This document shows, one piece after another, positions 1-8,347 of a DNA stretch of 36,683 nt (positions within the stretch are counted from its first letter, which is position 1; each line of letters begins with the position of its first letter). The position numbers and the translations under genes were made by a program. This DNA is from Thiotrichaceae bacterium (GTDB lineage Bacteria; Pseudomonadota; Gammaproteobacteria; Beggiatoales; Beggiatoaceae): contig JADGDF010000024.1 of assembly GCA_016745055.1 (NCBI GenBank), positions 1 to 36,683 on the forward strand, in the 5' to 3' direction. A model generated the notes under the pieces. The model ran no database searches. It had not been told where the DNA came from and saw nothing but the letters and a program-made list of their open reading frames with translations.

Positions 1-434
1 GTGTTCATGACTTTACCCTATTCAAACAAAGTCTCAAGAAAGCTCAACTTGATGTCTCTATACGAGTATTAGCTGATAGCGGTTATCAAGGAATGGGAAG
101 ATATAGTAACATTCCTATAAAAATGTACTATCAAACTCCTTATGTAAAAATTTAAAATACTTCTATTTAACCATTTGCATGGTACAAAAATATAGGAATT
201 CCACTATACCATGCTTGTTGCCAAATCCCATTTAAAAAAACTAAGCTTTGCCCTTTGACTGAGGAACAAAAACAGGCTAACCGCCAACTGGATAAAATCC
301 GTATTACTGTCGAACATGTAATACGAGCTCTTAAAATTTTCAAAATGCTTGCGCTTCGTTACCGAAATCGTCGTAAGCATTTTGCTCTACGGTTTAACCT
401 TATTGCTGCTATATATAATAAACTAATTATTTAA
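1..434 (+). pseudogene. Broken IS5-family transposase, C-terminal part
   Basis: Reading frame 3 gives HDFTLFKQSLKKAQLDVSIR followed by VLADSGYQGMGRYSNIPIK. After an interruption the same frame resumes at about 219 with IPFKKTKLCPLTEEQKQANR and runs to a TAA at 432-434 through QLDKIRITVEHVIRALKIFK and the NRRKHFALRFNLIAAIYN tail. This is the DDE catalytic core and C-terminus typical of IS5-family (DDE_Tnp_4) transposases. About 110 bases of extra sequence (roughly 111-225) with an in-frame TAA near 153 separate the halves. The flanking motifs IPIK and IPFKK look like the two sides of one original IPFKK site. The 5' part lies outside the window. The gene is inactive unless the insertion is removed. 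Confidence 0.85.
177..214. repeat. Short inverted repeat inside the interrupted transposase
   Basis: GCATGGTA at 177-184 and TACCATGC at 207-214 are perfect inverted repeats around a 22-base spacer that contains the palindrome GGAATTCC. They lie within the extra segment that splits the transposase, so the segment may be a very small palindromic insertion. Its exact ends are not resolved. Confidence 0.55.
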
Positions 435-449
435 GCTTGTTAACAACTT

Positions 450-465
450 ATTTCGCAAGAGGTCT
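450..465 (+). mobile_element. Probable right terminal inverted repeat of the IS5-type element
   Basis: Sixteen bases after the transposase stop the sequence reads ATTTCGCAAGAGGTCT, whose complement AGACCTCTTGCGAAAT resembles the outer ends of IS5-group elements. Coding sequence of a different kind (TPR) starts directly after it, which fits an IS boundary. The matching left end is outside the window, so the repeat cannot be paired. Confidence 0.5.
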
Positions 466-791
466 ATTTTGATTCATCAAAATCCCGTAAAGAAAGCCTT
501 GCTCATAAATATTTGGTATTAGGCGACCTGTTTTACATGAAAGATATATCTGAAAATAAAAAGCAATATTTTGAAGCTGCAGAAAGAAATTACCTTCGAA
601 GTTTGAACTTCTATAGTTCATTGGAAAATCAGGAAAAAATTGCTGAGTTGTATGGTAATTTGGGAAATGTTTATCATCGTCTTGGAGACTTAAAACAAGC
701 CAGAGAAATGTATTTGAATAGTTTGTGACTGTTCAAATTTTTAGAAAACCCTAAAGCGGAAAAAATACAATAATTATATGATACTCTTTGA
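466..791 (+). pseudogene. Truncated, decayed tetratricopeptide-repeat (TPR) protein gene
   Basis: An open frame runs without a start codon from the IS boundary (DSSKSRKESLAHKYLVLGDL) through two TPR-like helices pairs. The clearest is ELYGNLGNVYHRLGDLKQAR with the usual G-Y-A/L spacing. The frame meets TGA at 726-728, yet the same frame continues sensibly as LFKFLENPKAEKIQ, then TAA, then LYDTL, so further stops have accumulated. The 5' part was removed or displaced by the IS. The ATG-like start used by an ORF finder at 513 (GTA/TTG region) is not a real start. What remains is a 3' remnant of a TPR protein of unknown role. Confidence 0.75.
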
Positions 792-911
792 AGAGCTATA
801 TAGTCCTTACCATATTAGGGTTCACTGCTCCACTTATTTTTTGCCTAGCTTTTTCGCTTCTCTGATTTTTCTTTTGTTTTAAATAAGATTTTCAAGATAA
901 AAATAAATTGA

Positions 912-1045
912 AGTACAAAATTTGTTTTGCAAACAGCAAGATAAATCTTGCACTCCACGAGTTTTTCTCTCACTCCCAAACTCTGTTTCTCGTTCCTACG
1001 CACTCGCGTAGAAATGCAATCCTGACACACTGCGTCGCATATTGT
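912..1045. repeat. Composite palindromic intergenic repeat, copy 1
   Basis: Contains the palindrome GCAAGATAAATCTTGC (GCAAGAT-AA-ATCTTGC), then CACTCCCAAACTCTGTTTCT, then a hairpin CTACGC-ACTC-GCGTAG (996-1011) and AAATGCAATCCTGACACACT. Related modules recur near 20566-20612, 22165-22314 and 25140-25200. The last module resembles the widespread proteobacterial repeat of the type TTCCTACGC...GCGTAGGAATGCAATCCTG, here in degenerate form. Confidence 0.65.
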
Positions 1046-1177
1046 TTAATCAGTATACTACTAATGCGTACAAATTATATTTATGCATGAAATAGTCAAT
1101 AGGAAAGTATTCCCTAATGTTCCCTCAAAAATTTTATATTGAATTGTCCTCTGCTACTTTCTCAGTCATGACTTGGG

Positions 1178-1183
1178 TATAAT
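1178..1183 (+). promoter_or_regulatory. Possible -10 box for the large glycosyltransferase gene
   Basis: TATAAT lies about 70 bases upstream of the ATG at 1252. No good -35 hexamer is visible at the usual 16-18 base distance, so this is only a candidate. Confidence 0.25.
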
Positions 1184-1251
1184 TAAAAAATAATGTAAAT
1201 TAAATCTATCCAACTACCTTTTTATACCCAAGGAACTCGGAGACATTTCTC

Positions 1252-4200
1252 ATGCAAATGATTGTCTTAGGCATGCACCGTTCTGGCACTTCCAGTGTTG
1301 CACGATTACTCAATATGATGGGAGCTTACTTTGCCGCAGAAGGGGCTGCCATGCTGCCAACTGACGCAAACCCTAAAGGCTATTGGGAACGTAATGATGT
1401 TGTGCAATTGAATGAAGGCATTTTGGCCAACTTAGGGGCAACCTGGGATCGTATTAGTTCTTTAAATTTAGATAAAATAACTGATGGTTTACACAAAGAA
1501 TTTGATAAACAAGCCCGCAATATTATTTTTAATTTAGATTCCCACCGTCCCTGGATGATCAAAGACCCGCGCTTTTGTTTGCTGCTTCCACTATGGCTAA
1601 ATTTGATGGAAGTGCCTCTCTGCATTTATGTTTACCGCAACCCTATTCAAGTTGCGCAATCTCTATATAGACGGGATCGTTTTTCCATCCATTTGGGCAT
1701 GGCATTGTGGGAAAAATATAATTTATGGGCATTAACCCATTCGAGTGATATTCCACGAATTTTGGTCTCTTATCATGATTTAATGGATAAACCCATTGAA
1801 ACAGTCAATTTGCTATATGAAGATTTACAGGCAAACCATGTACAAGGCTTACGTTTACCAAATGATAAAGAAATTTTATCTTTTATTGAACTAGGCTTGC
1901 TTCATGCCAAGGGAGAAGATAATTTACAACGCCAGTACAGTAATCATAACCAAGCCAAACTATTTCAATCATTTGAAAATAAAACTATTTTTCAATTGAA
2001 TCCTTTACCTTCTTTATCTGAAGGGAGCGTTGAAGTTCTGCGAGAATATGAAAACCATTTCTTTGAAAAATTGGAATCTGAGAGGAAATTACAAACTAAC
2101 CTCCAAGAATTAAAAAATCAGCATGTCGCGCATCGTGAGGAAATTGATAAAATCACGCAACAAATGAAAGATGTGCGACAAAGCTTACAACAAAGTTTGC
2201 AACAAAAAATCGAAGAAAGCAAGCAATATCAGCAAGCTTTATTGGCCACTCAGGCGAGAGAAGAACACCTTGAGCAGGAGTTATCCAGTCATCAATCTGA
2301 ACTTGAACGTTATTTTGCCGATGTCCAATCACAAGACCACATTATCACTGAACAACGCACTTTGCTGGCTGATCGTTTAAACGAAAATCGTTTCCAATTT
2401 GAAGAAATGCAAAGATTGATTCATTGGCTGGAAGTATTGAACCATGATTTAAATGCAGTATTTTCCTCTCAAACCTGGAAAATGGGCGATGCGGTGACCA
2501 ACGCAGTACTAAAATTGACTTTACGTGCCCCTGGCCAAACGGCCCGAGATCATATTCAACAAGTCATGCAAGCCTTTTTTCAATGGAGAATGGACAGTTT
2601 ACAGGAAAAACGGCGCTATCAAGCAGAAGAAGATGAATTAGTGGTAGATACTAAAAAAAAAGTGAATATTGCCGCCCTGGTCGCACTCCATAATGGAGAG
2701 CCTTCTGCCTCTGCCAGTATTCGTTTAATTCTACCGTTCCAACATCCAACGTTGGCTGAAAAGATCAATTTTGAAATTTATACCACCTACGAATATTTAT
2801 TTAATGTAGAATCTGATATTATCGTGGTTCAGCGTCATATGCTGCCCACGCAGGAAGCTGCTCAAAAACTAGTTGATTATTGTAAAAAACAGGGTATTAA
2901 ACTCATTTACGAAATTGACGACGATTTATACAATATTTTCAAAAAACGTGATATTCATGGCAGTTATCCAAAATCACTATTAGCAGGCGTGATGGTAGCC
3001 ACTGAATGTGCTGATCTTGTCATTACTTCCTCTCCTTTTTTACAACAACAAATTCAATCCATGAATCCCAATGTGATTTGTATACCAAATGCATTGGATG
3101 AAAATTTGTGGTTAGAACCGCGTGATGACAATTTTATTCAACCAACGCCCAAACAAATAGAGGATAAAATCCGCATTTTATATATGGGGACAAAAACCCA
3201 TACGGATGATTTAAAAATTGTTCAAAAAGCTTATCAACAGCTAAAAAATGAATATAGTGATAAAGTCATTTTAGAAATTGTGGGTGGCGTACCAGATGGT
3301 ACCAAAATTTTTGGAGATATAGTGGAAGTTACTTCAGTTGGTGATTTTCGTGATGACAGCCAGGATGATTACAGTCGATTTGTCCATTGGTTTAGACAAA
3401 CGAATCACTGGCAATTTGGAATAATTCCATTACAAGTTAACGAGTTTAATAATAAGAAAACCTATATTAAATTTTTGGATTACACTGCGTTGGGTATTCC
3501 TTGTATTTGTACTGATATTGCGCCTTATCGCGAAGTTGTGCGTCATGAAGAAAATGGGTTATTGATTGCAAACGATACTCAAAGCTGGTACCAAGCCATG
3601 AAACGATTGGTTGACGATATAGAACTGCGTCATCAGTTGGCCAAACAAGCTTTTGAGGATTTAACCCAAGGTTATATTTTAAAATACGCAGCTCAACAAT
3701 TTTACCAAGCCTACACTGCAATCCTGGATAAGCCTGTTGCAAAACCGTCTAATTTACCAGGGAAATATCAGCGTCAACGGCAAGATAATTATTTGCATTG
3801 GTTGAAAAAATACGATCCTCTGGACAGAAAAACTTTGTATCGTATGACCGCGCAAATAAAACAGTGGACAAATCCACCGCTTATTTCAGTTGTCATGCCG
3901 GTTTACAATATTGAAGAAAAATGGTTACGTGCCGCGATTGAGTCAGTACGCAGACAAATTTATCCTCATTGGGAATTATGTATTGCGGATGATGCATCAA
4001 CTCATAAGCATATTCGGCCTATTTTGGAAGAATATGCTGCCAAAGACAAACGTATTAAAGTTTGCTTTCGGGATACCAATGGTCATATTTCCGCAGCCTC
4101 TAACAGCGCATTAGAATTAGTCCAAAGCGATTATGTGGCCTTGTTAGATCATGATGATAAATTAACGTCCCATGCTTTGTATTGGGTAGCTTCTGAAATT

Positions 4201-5481
4201 ATTGCCCATCCAGATGTAGAGTTGATTTATTCGGATGAGGATAAAATTAACGAGCGAGATGAGCGCTTTGGGGCTTATTTTAAATGTGATTGGAACCCTG
4301 ATTTATTTTTATCCCACAATTTAATCACCCATTTAGCTGTGTATAAAACCCAGACGTTGCGCGATATTCATGGATTTCGAGTCGGTTATGAAGGTGCCCA
4401 AGATTATGATTTAGCGTTGCGCGTGGTCGAACGCATTAAACCACAACAAATTCGACATATTCCCAAAATCCTTTACCACTGGCGAGCCATTGCCTCAAGC
4501 ACTTCTGGCGATCCCAATGCAAAACCGTATGCTCTTAATGCGGCCAAAAAAGCCATTGGGGAATTTTTAGTGCGTAAAAGTATTAAGGCCCATGTCGCAG
4601 AGTCTTCGGTAATGTCGGGCATGCTTCGTGTGCAGTATGCCTTACCCGCTAATCCACCGTTGGTGAGCTTGATTATTCCGACGCGCAATCAAGTTAAATT
4701 ACTGCGTTTATGTGTGGAAAGTATTCTTGCAAGCACCAGCTATCCTAATTATGAAATTTTAATTGTCGATAACAACAGTGACGATCCTGAAACTCTTAGC
4801 TATTTCAAGTCATTGGGAGAAAAAGCGCGAATTATTCCTTATCATAAAACATTTAATTACGCAGCGATTAACAATTTAGCGGTTCAACAAGCTAAAGGTG
4901 AACTGGTTGGTTTATTAAATAATGATATTGAAGTCATTAGTAAAGATTGGCTGACAGAAATGGTGTCTCACGCCTTACGTCCTGACATTGGGGCGGTTGG
5001 TGCAAGATTATGGTATCCACATGATACCTTGCAACATGGCGGAATTTTATTGGGTGTGGGTGGTATTGCAGAACATGCGCATAAAAATTTACAGCATGGC
5101 CAGGAAGGTTATTTTGGTCGTGCGCAAGTTATTCAAAATTTCTCAGCCGTGACTGCAGCGTGCATGGTTTTGAAAAAATCAGCCTTTTTAGAGGTTGGAG
5201 GTTTAGATGAACAGCACCTCACCGTGGCGTTTAATGACATTGACTTATGTTTAAAACTAGCTGAAAAAGGCTTGCGTACTTTGTGGACACCTTATGCAGA
5301 GTTATATCATCATGAATCTGCCAGTCGCGGTTATGAAGATACCCCAGAAAAACAGGCACGTTTAGCCAAAGAAGCCAATTATATGCAACAACGTTGGAAA
5401 AAATGGATTCAACACGATCCGGCTTACAGCCCAAATTTAAATCACAAAACAGGTGATTTTGGGTTGAATTGGGAGAAGTAG
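1252..5481 (+). CDS. Multidomain sulfotransferase / GT4 / GT2 / GT2 fusion protein
   Basis: This 1409-residue protein probably builds or decorates a surface polysaccharide in the cytoplasm. Residues 1-250 form a sulfotransferase-type P-loop domain (IVLGMHRSGTSSVARLL, the 5' PAPS-binding motif; later YVYRNPIQVAQSLYRRD, the 3'-phosphate motif). Residues 265-400 are a Gln/Glu-rich coiled coil. About 470-840 is a GT4-like glycosyltransferase (VICIPNALDENLW, ILYMGTKTHTDD, FLDYTALGIPCICTD, ENGLLI). From about 875 a GT2 domain begins (ISVVMPVYN, ADDAS, LLDHDDKL), and a second GT2 domain begins near 1134 (VSLIIPTRN, IVDNNSDD, GLLNNDIEV). The ATG at 1252 gives the intact P-loop start. It stands alone, with the next gene 81 bases on and of a different function. 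Acceptor and donor sugars cannot be told from sequence. The domains may act successively on one glycan. Confidence 0.9.
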   Translation: MQMIVLGMHRSGTSSVARLLNMMGAYFAAEGAAMLPTDANPKGYWERNDVVQLNEGILANLGATWDRISSLNLDKITDGLHKEFDKQARNIIFNLDSHRPWMIKDPRFCLLLPLWLNLMEVPLCIYVYRNPIQVAQSLYRRDRFSIHLGMALWEKYNLWALTHSSDIPRILVSYHDLMDKPIETVNLLYEDLQANHVQGLRLPNDKEILSFIELGLLHAKGEDNLQRQYSNHNQAKLFQSFENKTIFQLNPLPSLSEGSVEVLREYENHFFEKLESERKLQTNLQELKNQHVAHREEIDKITQQMKDVRQSLQQSLQQKIEESKQYQQALLATQAREEHLEQELSSHQSELERYFADVQSQDHIITEQRTLLADRLNENRFQFEEMQRLIHWLEVLNHDLNAVFSSQTWKMGDAVTNAVLKLTLRAPGQTARDHIQQVMQAFFQWRMDSLQEKRRYQAEEDELVVDTKKKVNIAALVALHNGEPSASASIRLILPFQHPTLAEKINFEIYTTYEYLFNVESDIIVVQRHMLPTQEAAQKLVDYCKKQGIKLIYEIDDDLYNIFKKRDIHGSYPKSLLAGVMVATECADLVITSSPFLQQQIQSMNPNVICIPNALDENLWLEPRDDNFIQPTPKQIEDKIRILYMGTKTHTDDLKIVQKAYQQLKNEYSDKVILEIVGGVPDGTKIFGDIVEVTSVGDFRDDSQDDYSRFVHWFRQTNHWQFGIIPLQVNEFNNKKTYIKFLDYTALGIPCICTDIAPYREVVRHEENGLLIANDTQSWYQAMKRLVDDIELRHQLAKQAFEDLTQGYILKYAAQQFYQAYTAILDKPVAKPSNLPGKYQRQRQDNYLHWLKKYDPLDRKTLYRMTAQIKQWTNPPLISVVMPVYNIEEKWLRAAIESVRRQIYPHWELCIADDASTHKHIRPILEEYAAKDKRIKVCFRDTNGHISAASNSALELVQSDYVALLDHDDKLTSHALYWVASEIIAHPDVELIYSDEDKINERDERFGAYFKCDWNPDLFLSHNLITHLAVYKTQTLRDIHGFRVGYEGAQDYDLALRVVERIKPQQIRHIPKILYHWRAIASSTSGDPNAKPYALNAAKKAIGEFLVRKSIKAHVAESSVMSGMLRVQYALPANPPLVSLIIPTRNQVKLLRLCVESILASTSYPNYEILIVDNNSDDPETLSYFKSLGEKARIIPYHKTFNYAAINNLAVQQAKGELVGLLNNDIEVISKDWLTEMVSHALRPDIGAVGARLWYPHDTLQHGGILLGVGGIAEHAHKNLQHGQEGYFGRAQVIQNFSAVTAACMVLKKSAFLEVGGLDEQHLTVAFNDIDLCLKLAEKGLRTLWTPYAELYHHESASRGYEDTPEKQARLAKEANYMQQRWKKWIQHDPAYSPNLNHKTGDFGLNWEK

Positions 5482-5562
5482 GAGGTTCTTAGAATTAACA
5501 AAACCAGCTTACTTCCAAATTTATCGTTTGAAAGTTTTCAAAAACTAGCGGGAAATTGAACT

Positions 5563-6405
5563 ATGCTATGGACAGTTGCTGTTGGTGTACAACGAGGTCA
5601 ACGTGATGAGCAAGAAGATAGTTTCGTTATTTTGCCAGAACCCACAAAAGATAATTGCTTGGACAAAGAATTTTTGTTAGTTGTGGCAGATGGTATGGGA
5701 GGGCAAAAAAATGGGAAGTTAGCTTCTCAGGAGGTTATAAATGTAGCACAAACGGTTTGGAGGATGAAAGAAAAATACCTTACAATATCTCCTACACATT
5801 TATTAAAAGTCATTACTGAAAAGGCACATTCTAATATACGAAATTTAGGTAAAGAGATAAATTCTAACATGGGAAGCACCTGTGTATTGTTATATGTTAA
5901 GGAAAAACAAGCCTGGTGGTCATATGTAGGAGATAGTCGTTTATACCATATTCGCCAAAGAAAATTGCTCGTCAGAACTCAAGATCATTCTGTCGTACAG
6001 ATGTTATTTGATATGGGACGTATTTCGGAAGTAGAAATGTTGCACCACCAGGACAGAGGACGTTTGCTTAAAAATTTGGGAAAAAGTGGGAACATTGAAC
6101 CAGAATACGGGTTTTCAAAACTGAAAAACGGTGATAGTTTTATTTTATGTACAGATGGTTTTTGGGAATATATTTCTCTCAATTCAATGATTGCAGGACT
6201 AAACCAAACTCGATATCCGATGGAAGTTGTTGCCGCTGGTTTGGCTAAAAGAGCAGTGAAAAAAGGGAAAGAAGACAGTGACAACACGACCTTGATTATA
6301 GTGAAATCTGCAACTCACTTTAAAATGCCTACTAACCTACTGGATAATATTTTTTTGTTCGTATTAGCGTTTTTCATTTTCTATTTAATTTACATATTAT
6401 TTTGA
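5563..6405 (+). CDS. PP2C-family Ser/Thr phosphatase with C-terminal membrane anchor
   Basis: The 280-residue protein carries the metal-binding motifs of bacterial PP2C/Stp1 phosphatases: RDEQEDSF (Asp19), VVADGMGG (Asp43), MGSTCVLL, YVGDSRLY, ILCTDGFWEYI and DSDNTTLIIV. It should remove phosphate from Ser/Thr residues in the cytoplasm with Mn/Mg ions. Residues 258-280 are a single hydrophobic segment (LLDNIFLFVLAFFIFYLIYI), predicted to anchor the enzyme to the inner membrane. It is the first gene of a six-gene run that also encodes two related kinases and an FHA domain, so it probably opposes the kinases. The next ATG is 9 bases after its stop, which implies cotranscription. Confidence 0.93.
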   Translation: MLWTVAVGVQRGQRDEQEDSFVILPEPTKDNCLDKEFLLVVADGMGGQKNGKLASQEVINVAQTVWRMKEKYLTISPTHLLKVITEKAHSNIRNLGKEINSNMGSTCVLLYVKEKQAWWSYVGDSRLYHIRQRKLLVRTQDHSVVQMLFDMGRISEVEMLHHQDRGRLLKNLGKSGNIEPEYGFSKLKNGDSFILCTDGFWEYISLNSMIAGLNQTRYPMEVVAAGLAKRAVKKGKEDSDNTTLIIVKSATHFKMPTNLLDNIFLFVLAFFIFYLIYILF

Positions 6406-6414
6406 TAACGACAA

Positions 6415-7635
6415 ATGCAAAAAATACTTTTATTTTTGGCAGTATATTTTTTGAGTGTAAATGCAACGCTGGCTGAAAATATGATTAGTTCAGCAGACGA
6501 AGGGGTTGTACGTATTATCAATGTTATTTCAGTCAATAGTTATGGCACGGGTACAGGTTTTGTAATCAGTGAAAATCATGTTGTGACTAATTTTCATGTG
6601 ATAGATAAGCACGTGGTGTTAATGGTGGCTGATGGGGGCGTTGATGAACAACATCTTAAGCAAGCAGAAGTCCTATGGTCATCATCAGAAAAAGACCTGG
6701 CTGTTTTACATGTCCCTCAATTAAGTGCAAGAAAACCTTTAAAATTAAACGAGGCAGAACCTGAAAAAGGTAGTCAGGTTTATGCATTGGGATTTCCTGG
6801 CGCGGCTGATATTTTTGATCGAAATGAGTTAAATGCTGTTGAATCAAGCGTAACACGCGGAGTACTGAGTCGGATCATGCGTAATACTACCTGGCCAGGT
6901 AAAACAGGTTTACTTGATATAATTCAGCACAGTGCACAAATTAATGGCGGAAATAGTGGTGGTCCATTGATTAACCCTTGTGGTGAAATCATTGGTGTCA
7001 ATACTGCAGGAGCAAGTAACTCTCAAGGTATTTATGCAGCTTCCTACATTAATGTACTCATTGAAGCCTTGCGTACTGAGGGAATTAACTTTGAAGCAAC
7101 TAATAATGCTTGTTCCAATGTATCTGCAAATACTATCCAACCCTGGGTCATCCTTTTATTCCTGACTTTATTTATCCTTATTCTCCTAAGTTTTCGCAGG
7201 CCAAGGCAACAAGTTTTCAAAACTGCGGAAAATTATACGCAGTGGTTACGCCAAGGTGCGTCACAAATAAAGAATTATGGTCAAACAACTGTAAAGTATG
7301 AAGGAAAAGTATTATGGGCTTTGCAGGGTAAGCACTACCATACAGAATTTTACTTACCTATTAACCAAAATCAGCTTCAATCTACACAAGGAATAACCCT
7401 TGGTCGATCGGAAAAATTATGTGATTTAGTGATTAAAGATGACTGTATTTCCCGTCGTCATGCTCGTTTAACCTATGATTTGGCAACACATTCATTACTA
7501 ATTGAAGACTTAAATTCAGCCAATGGTATTAAAGTCAATAATAAGTGGTTACAAGTATTTCATCCCATACCTATTGATATTTATTCTAGTATTCAATTAG
7601 GGGAAATCCCCTTTAAATTAGTTAAAATAGGCTAA
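6415..7635 (+). CDS. Periplasmic trypsin-like protease with cytoplasmic FHA domain
   Basis: Order in the 406 residues: a signal peptide (ILLFLAVYFLSVNATLAEN), a trypsin-like S1C protease of the DegP/HtrA fold at about 25-225, one TM segment near 243-262 (WVILLFLTLFILILLSF), a linker and an FHA domain at about 320-400. The catalytic triad is visible: His in NFHVID, Asp in EKDLAVLHV, Ser in NGGNSGGPL. The FHA core has LGRSEKLCDLVI, SRRHARL and DLNSANGIKVN, the phosphothreonine-binding residues. There is no PDZ domain. The topology puts the protease outside and the phosphopeptide reader inside, so phosphorylation by the neighbouring kinase could be coupled to periplasmic proteolysis. That coupling is inference. 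It ends one base before the next ATG. Confidence 0.9.
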   Translation: MQKILLFLAVYFLSVNATLAENMISSADEGVVRIINVISVNSYGTGTGFVISENHVVTNFHVIDKHVVLMVADGGVDEQHLKQAEVLWSSSEKDLAVLHVPQLSARKPLKLNEAEPEKGSQVYALGFPGAADIFDRNELNAVESSVTRGVLSRIMRNTTWPGKTGLLDIIQHSAQINGGNSGGPLINPCGEIIGVNTAGASNSQGIYAASYINVLIEALRTEGINFEATNNACSNVSANTIQPWVILLFLTLFILILLSFRRPRQQVFKTAENYTQWLRQGASQIKNYGQTTVKYEGKVLWALQGKHYHTEFYLPINQNQLQSTQGITLGRSEKLCDLVIKDDCISRRHARLTYDLATHSLLIEDLNSANGIKVNNKWLQVFHPIPIDIYSSIQLGEIPFKLVKIG

Positions 7636-7636
7636 C

Positions 7637-8326
7637 ATGAAACGTCCCAGTCGTGAAATCAATATTTTCAGCATGTCTGCCTTAGACTTATTTGCCTCAG
7701 CAATGGGAGCGTTTATTTTGCTGACGGTGATTTTATTTCCCTATTATCAAAAAAACGCTAAAATTGTAGAGGAACTAAATAAAATCAAAAATACCCTGGC
7801 AAAAACACAACAGCAGTTAACCACTTGCCAAACTCAACAGCAGAAAATTCAAAACCGTTTGCAAACTTGTGAGCAGAAACGGCAGGAATGCGAACAACAA
7901 AAGCAAGCTTGTGAAAATAAATTAAAACAAACTTTTTTAGCCATTGTTTTGAAATGGACAACCTTAAAACAAGACGTTGACTTGCATGTCATTGATACTG
8001 AGGGAAATGAATTCTATTACAGTACTCATAATCGGGAGAGAAATGATTTCCCTAATTCAGATGCTGAACTAAGCGTCGATACAACTCAAGGCCCAGGAAT
8101 TGAAATTTGGGAAAACCCGTTGGCCAAAACAGGTGATTACAAAATATACATCAATTTATACACTAGACACGGAAATGCTAAAAATCCGACAGTGAAAACC
8201 ACTGTTTACTATCGGGATGGATCAAAAAAAATGCATGATGTTACTCTTTCTACAGAGGGACATAAAGTACTGGTTGCCACCGTCAACGTAAATTCTGAAG
8301 GTGATGTTACTGTGGCCAGCCCTTGA
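7637..8326 (+). CDS. Single-TM protein with Cys-rich coiled coil and DUF2135/YfaP-like domain
   Basis: This 229-residue protein starts with a short cytoplasmic stretch. One TM helix follows at about 15-35 (SALDLFASAMGAFILLTVIL), holding an Asp as MotB/ExbD-type helices do. A coiled coil at about 45-105 carries regularly spaced cysteines (TCQTQQQ, TCEQKRQECEQQKQACENK). The C-terminal beta-rich domain (VLKWTTLKQDVDLHVIDTEG ... PGIEIWENPLAKTGDYKIYI) matches the pattern of DUF2135/YfaP-like domains. The bulk should lie in the periplasm. Its function is unknown. Placement between the FHA protease and the kinase suggests a structural or sensing partner. The cysteines could cross-link a dimer. Confidence 0.75.
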   Translation: MKRPSREINIFSMSALDLFASAMGAFILLTVILFPYYQKNAKIVEELNKIKNTLAKTQQQLTTCQTQQQKIQNRLQTCEQKRQECEQQKQACENKLKQTFLAIVLKWTTLKQDVDLHVIDTEGNEFYYSTHNRERNDFPNSDAELSVDTTQGPGIEIWENPLAKTGDYKIYINLYTRHGNAKNPTVKTTVYYRDGSKKMHDVTLSTEGHKVLVATVNVNSEGDVTVASP

Positions 8327-8347
8327 GCAAGAAATAGGAAACAAGTT

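Larger units (their letters stand above)
792..1251. other. Gene-free stretch with degenerate intergenic repeats
   Basis: No credible coding sequence is present in the 460 bases before the large glycosyltransferase gene. Two short opposing frames here have no recognisable protein features and lie over repeats. The region holds the palindromic repeat block at about 912-1045 and a possible promoter close to 1178. Confidence 0.6.

Noticed and set aside
845..1090. Two short opposing frames of about 60 codons
   Set aside because: They coincide with palindromic intergenic repeats, have no ribosome site and no protein family likeness.
5985..6287. 100-codon minus-strand frame opposite the PP2C gene
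   Set aside because: It lies entirely within a clearly recognised phosphatase gene and its product has no domain likeness.
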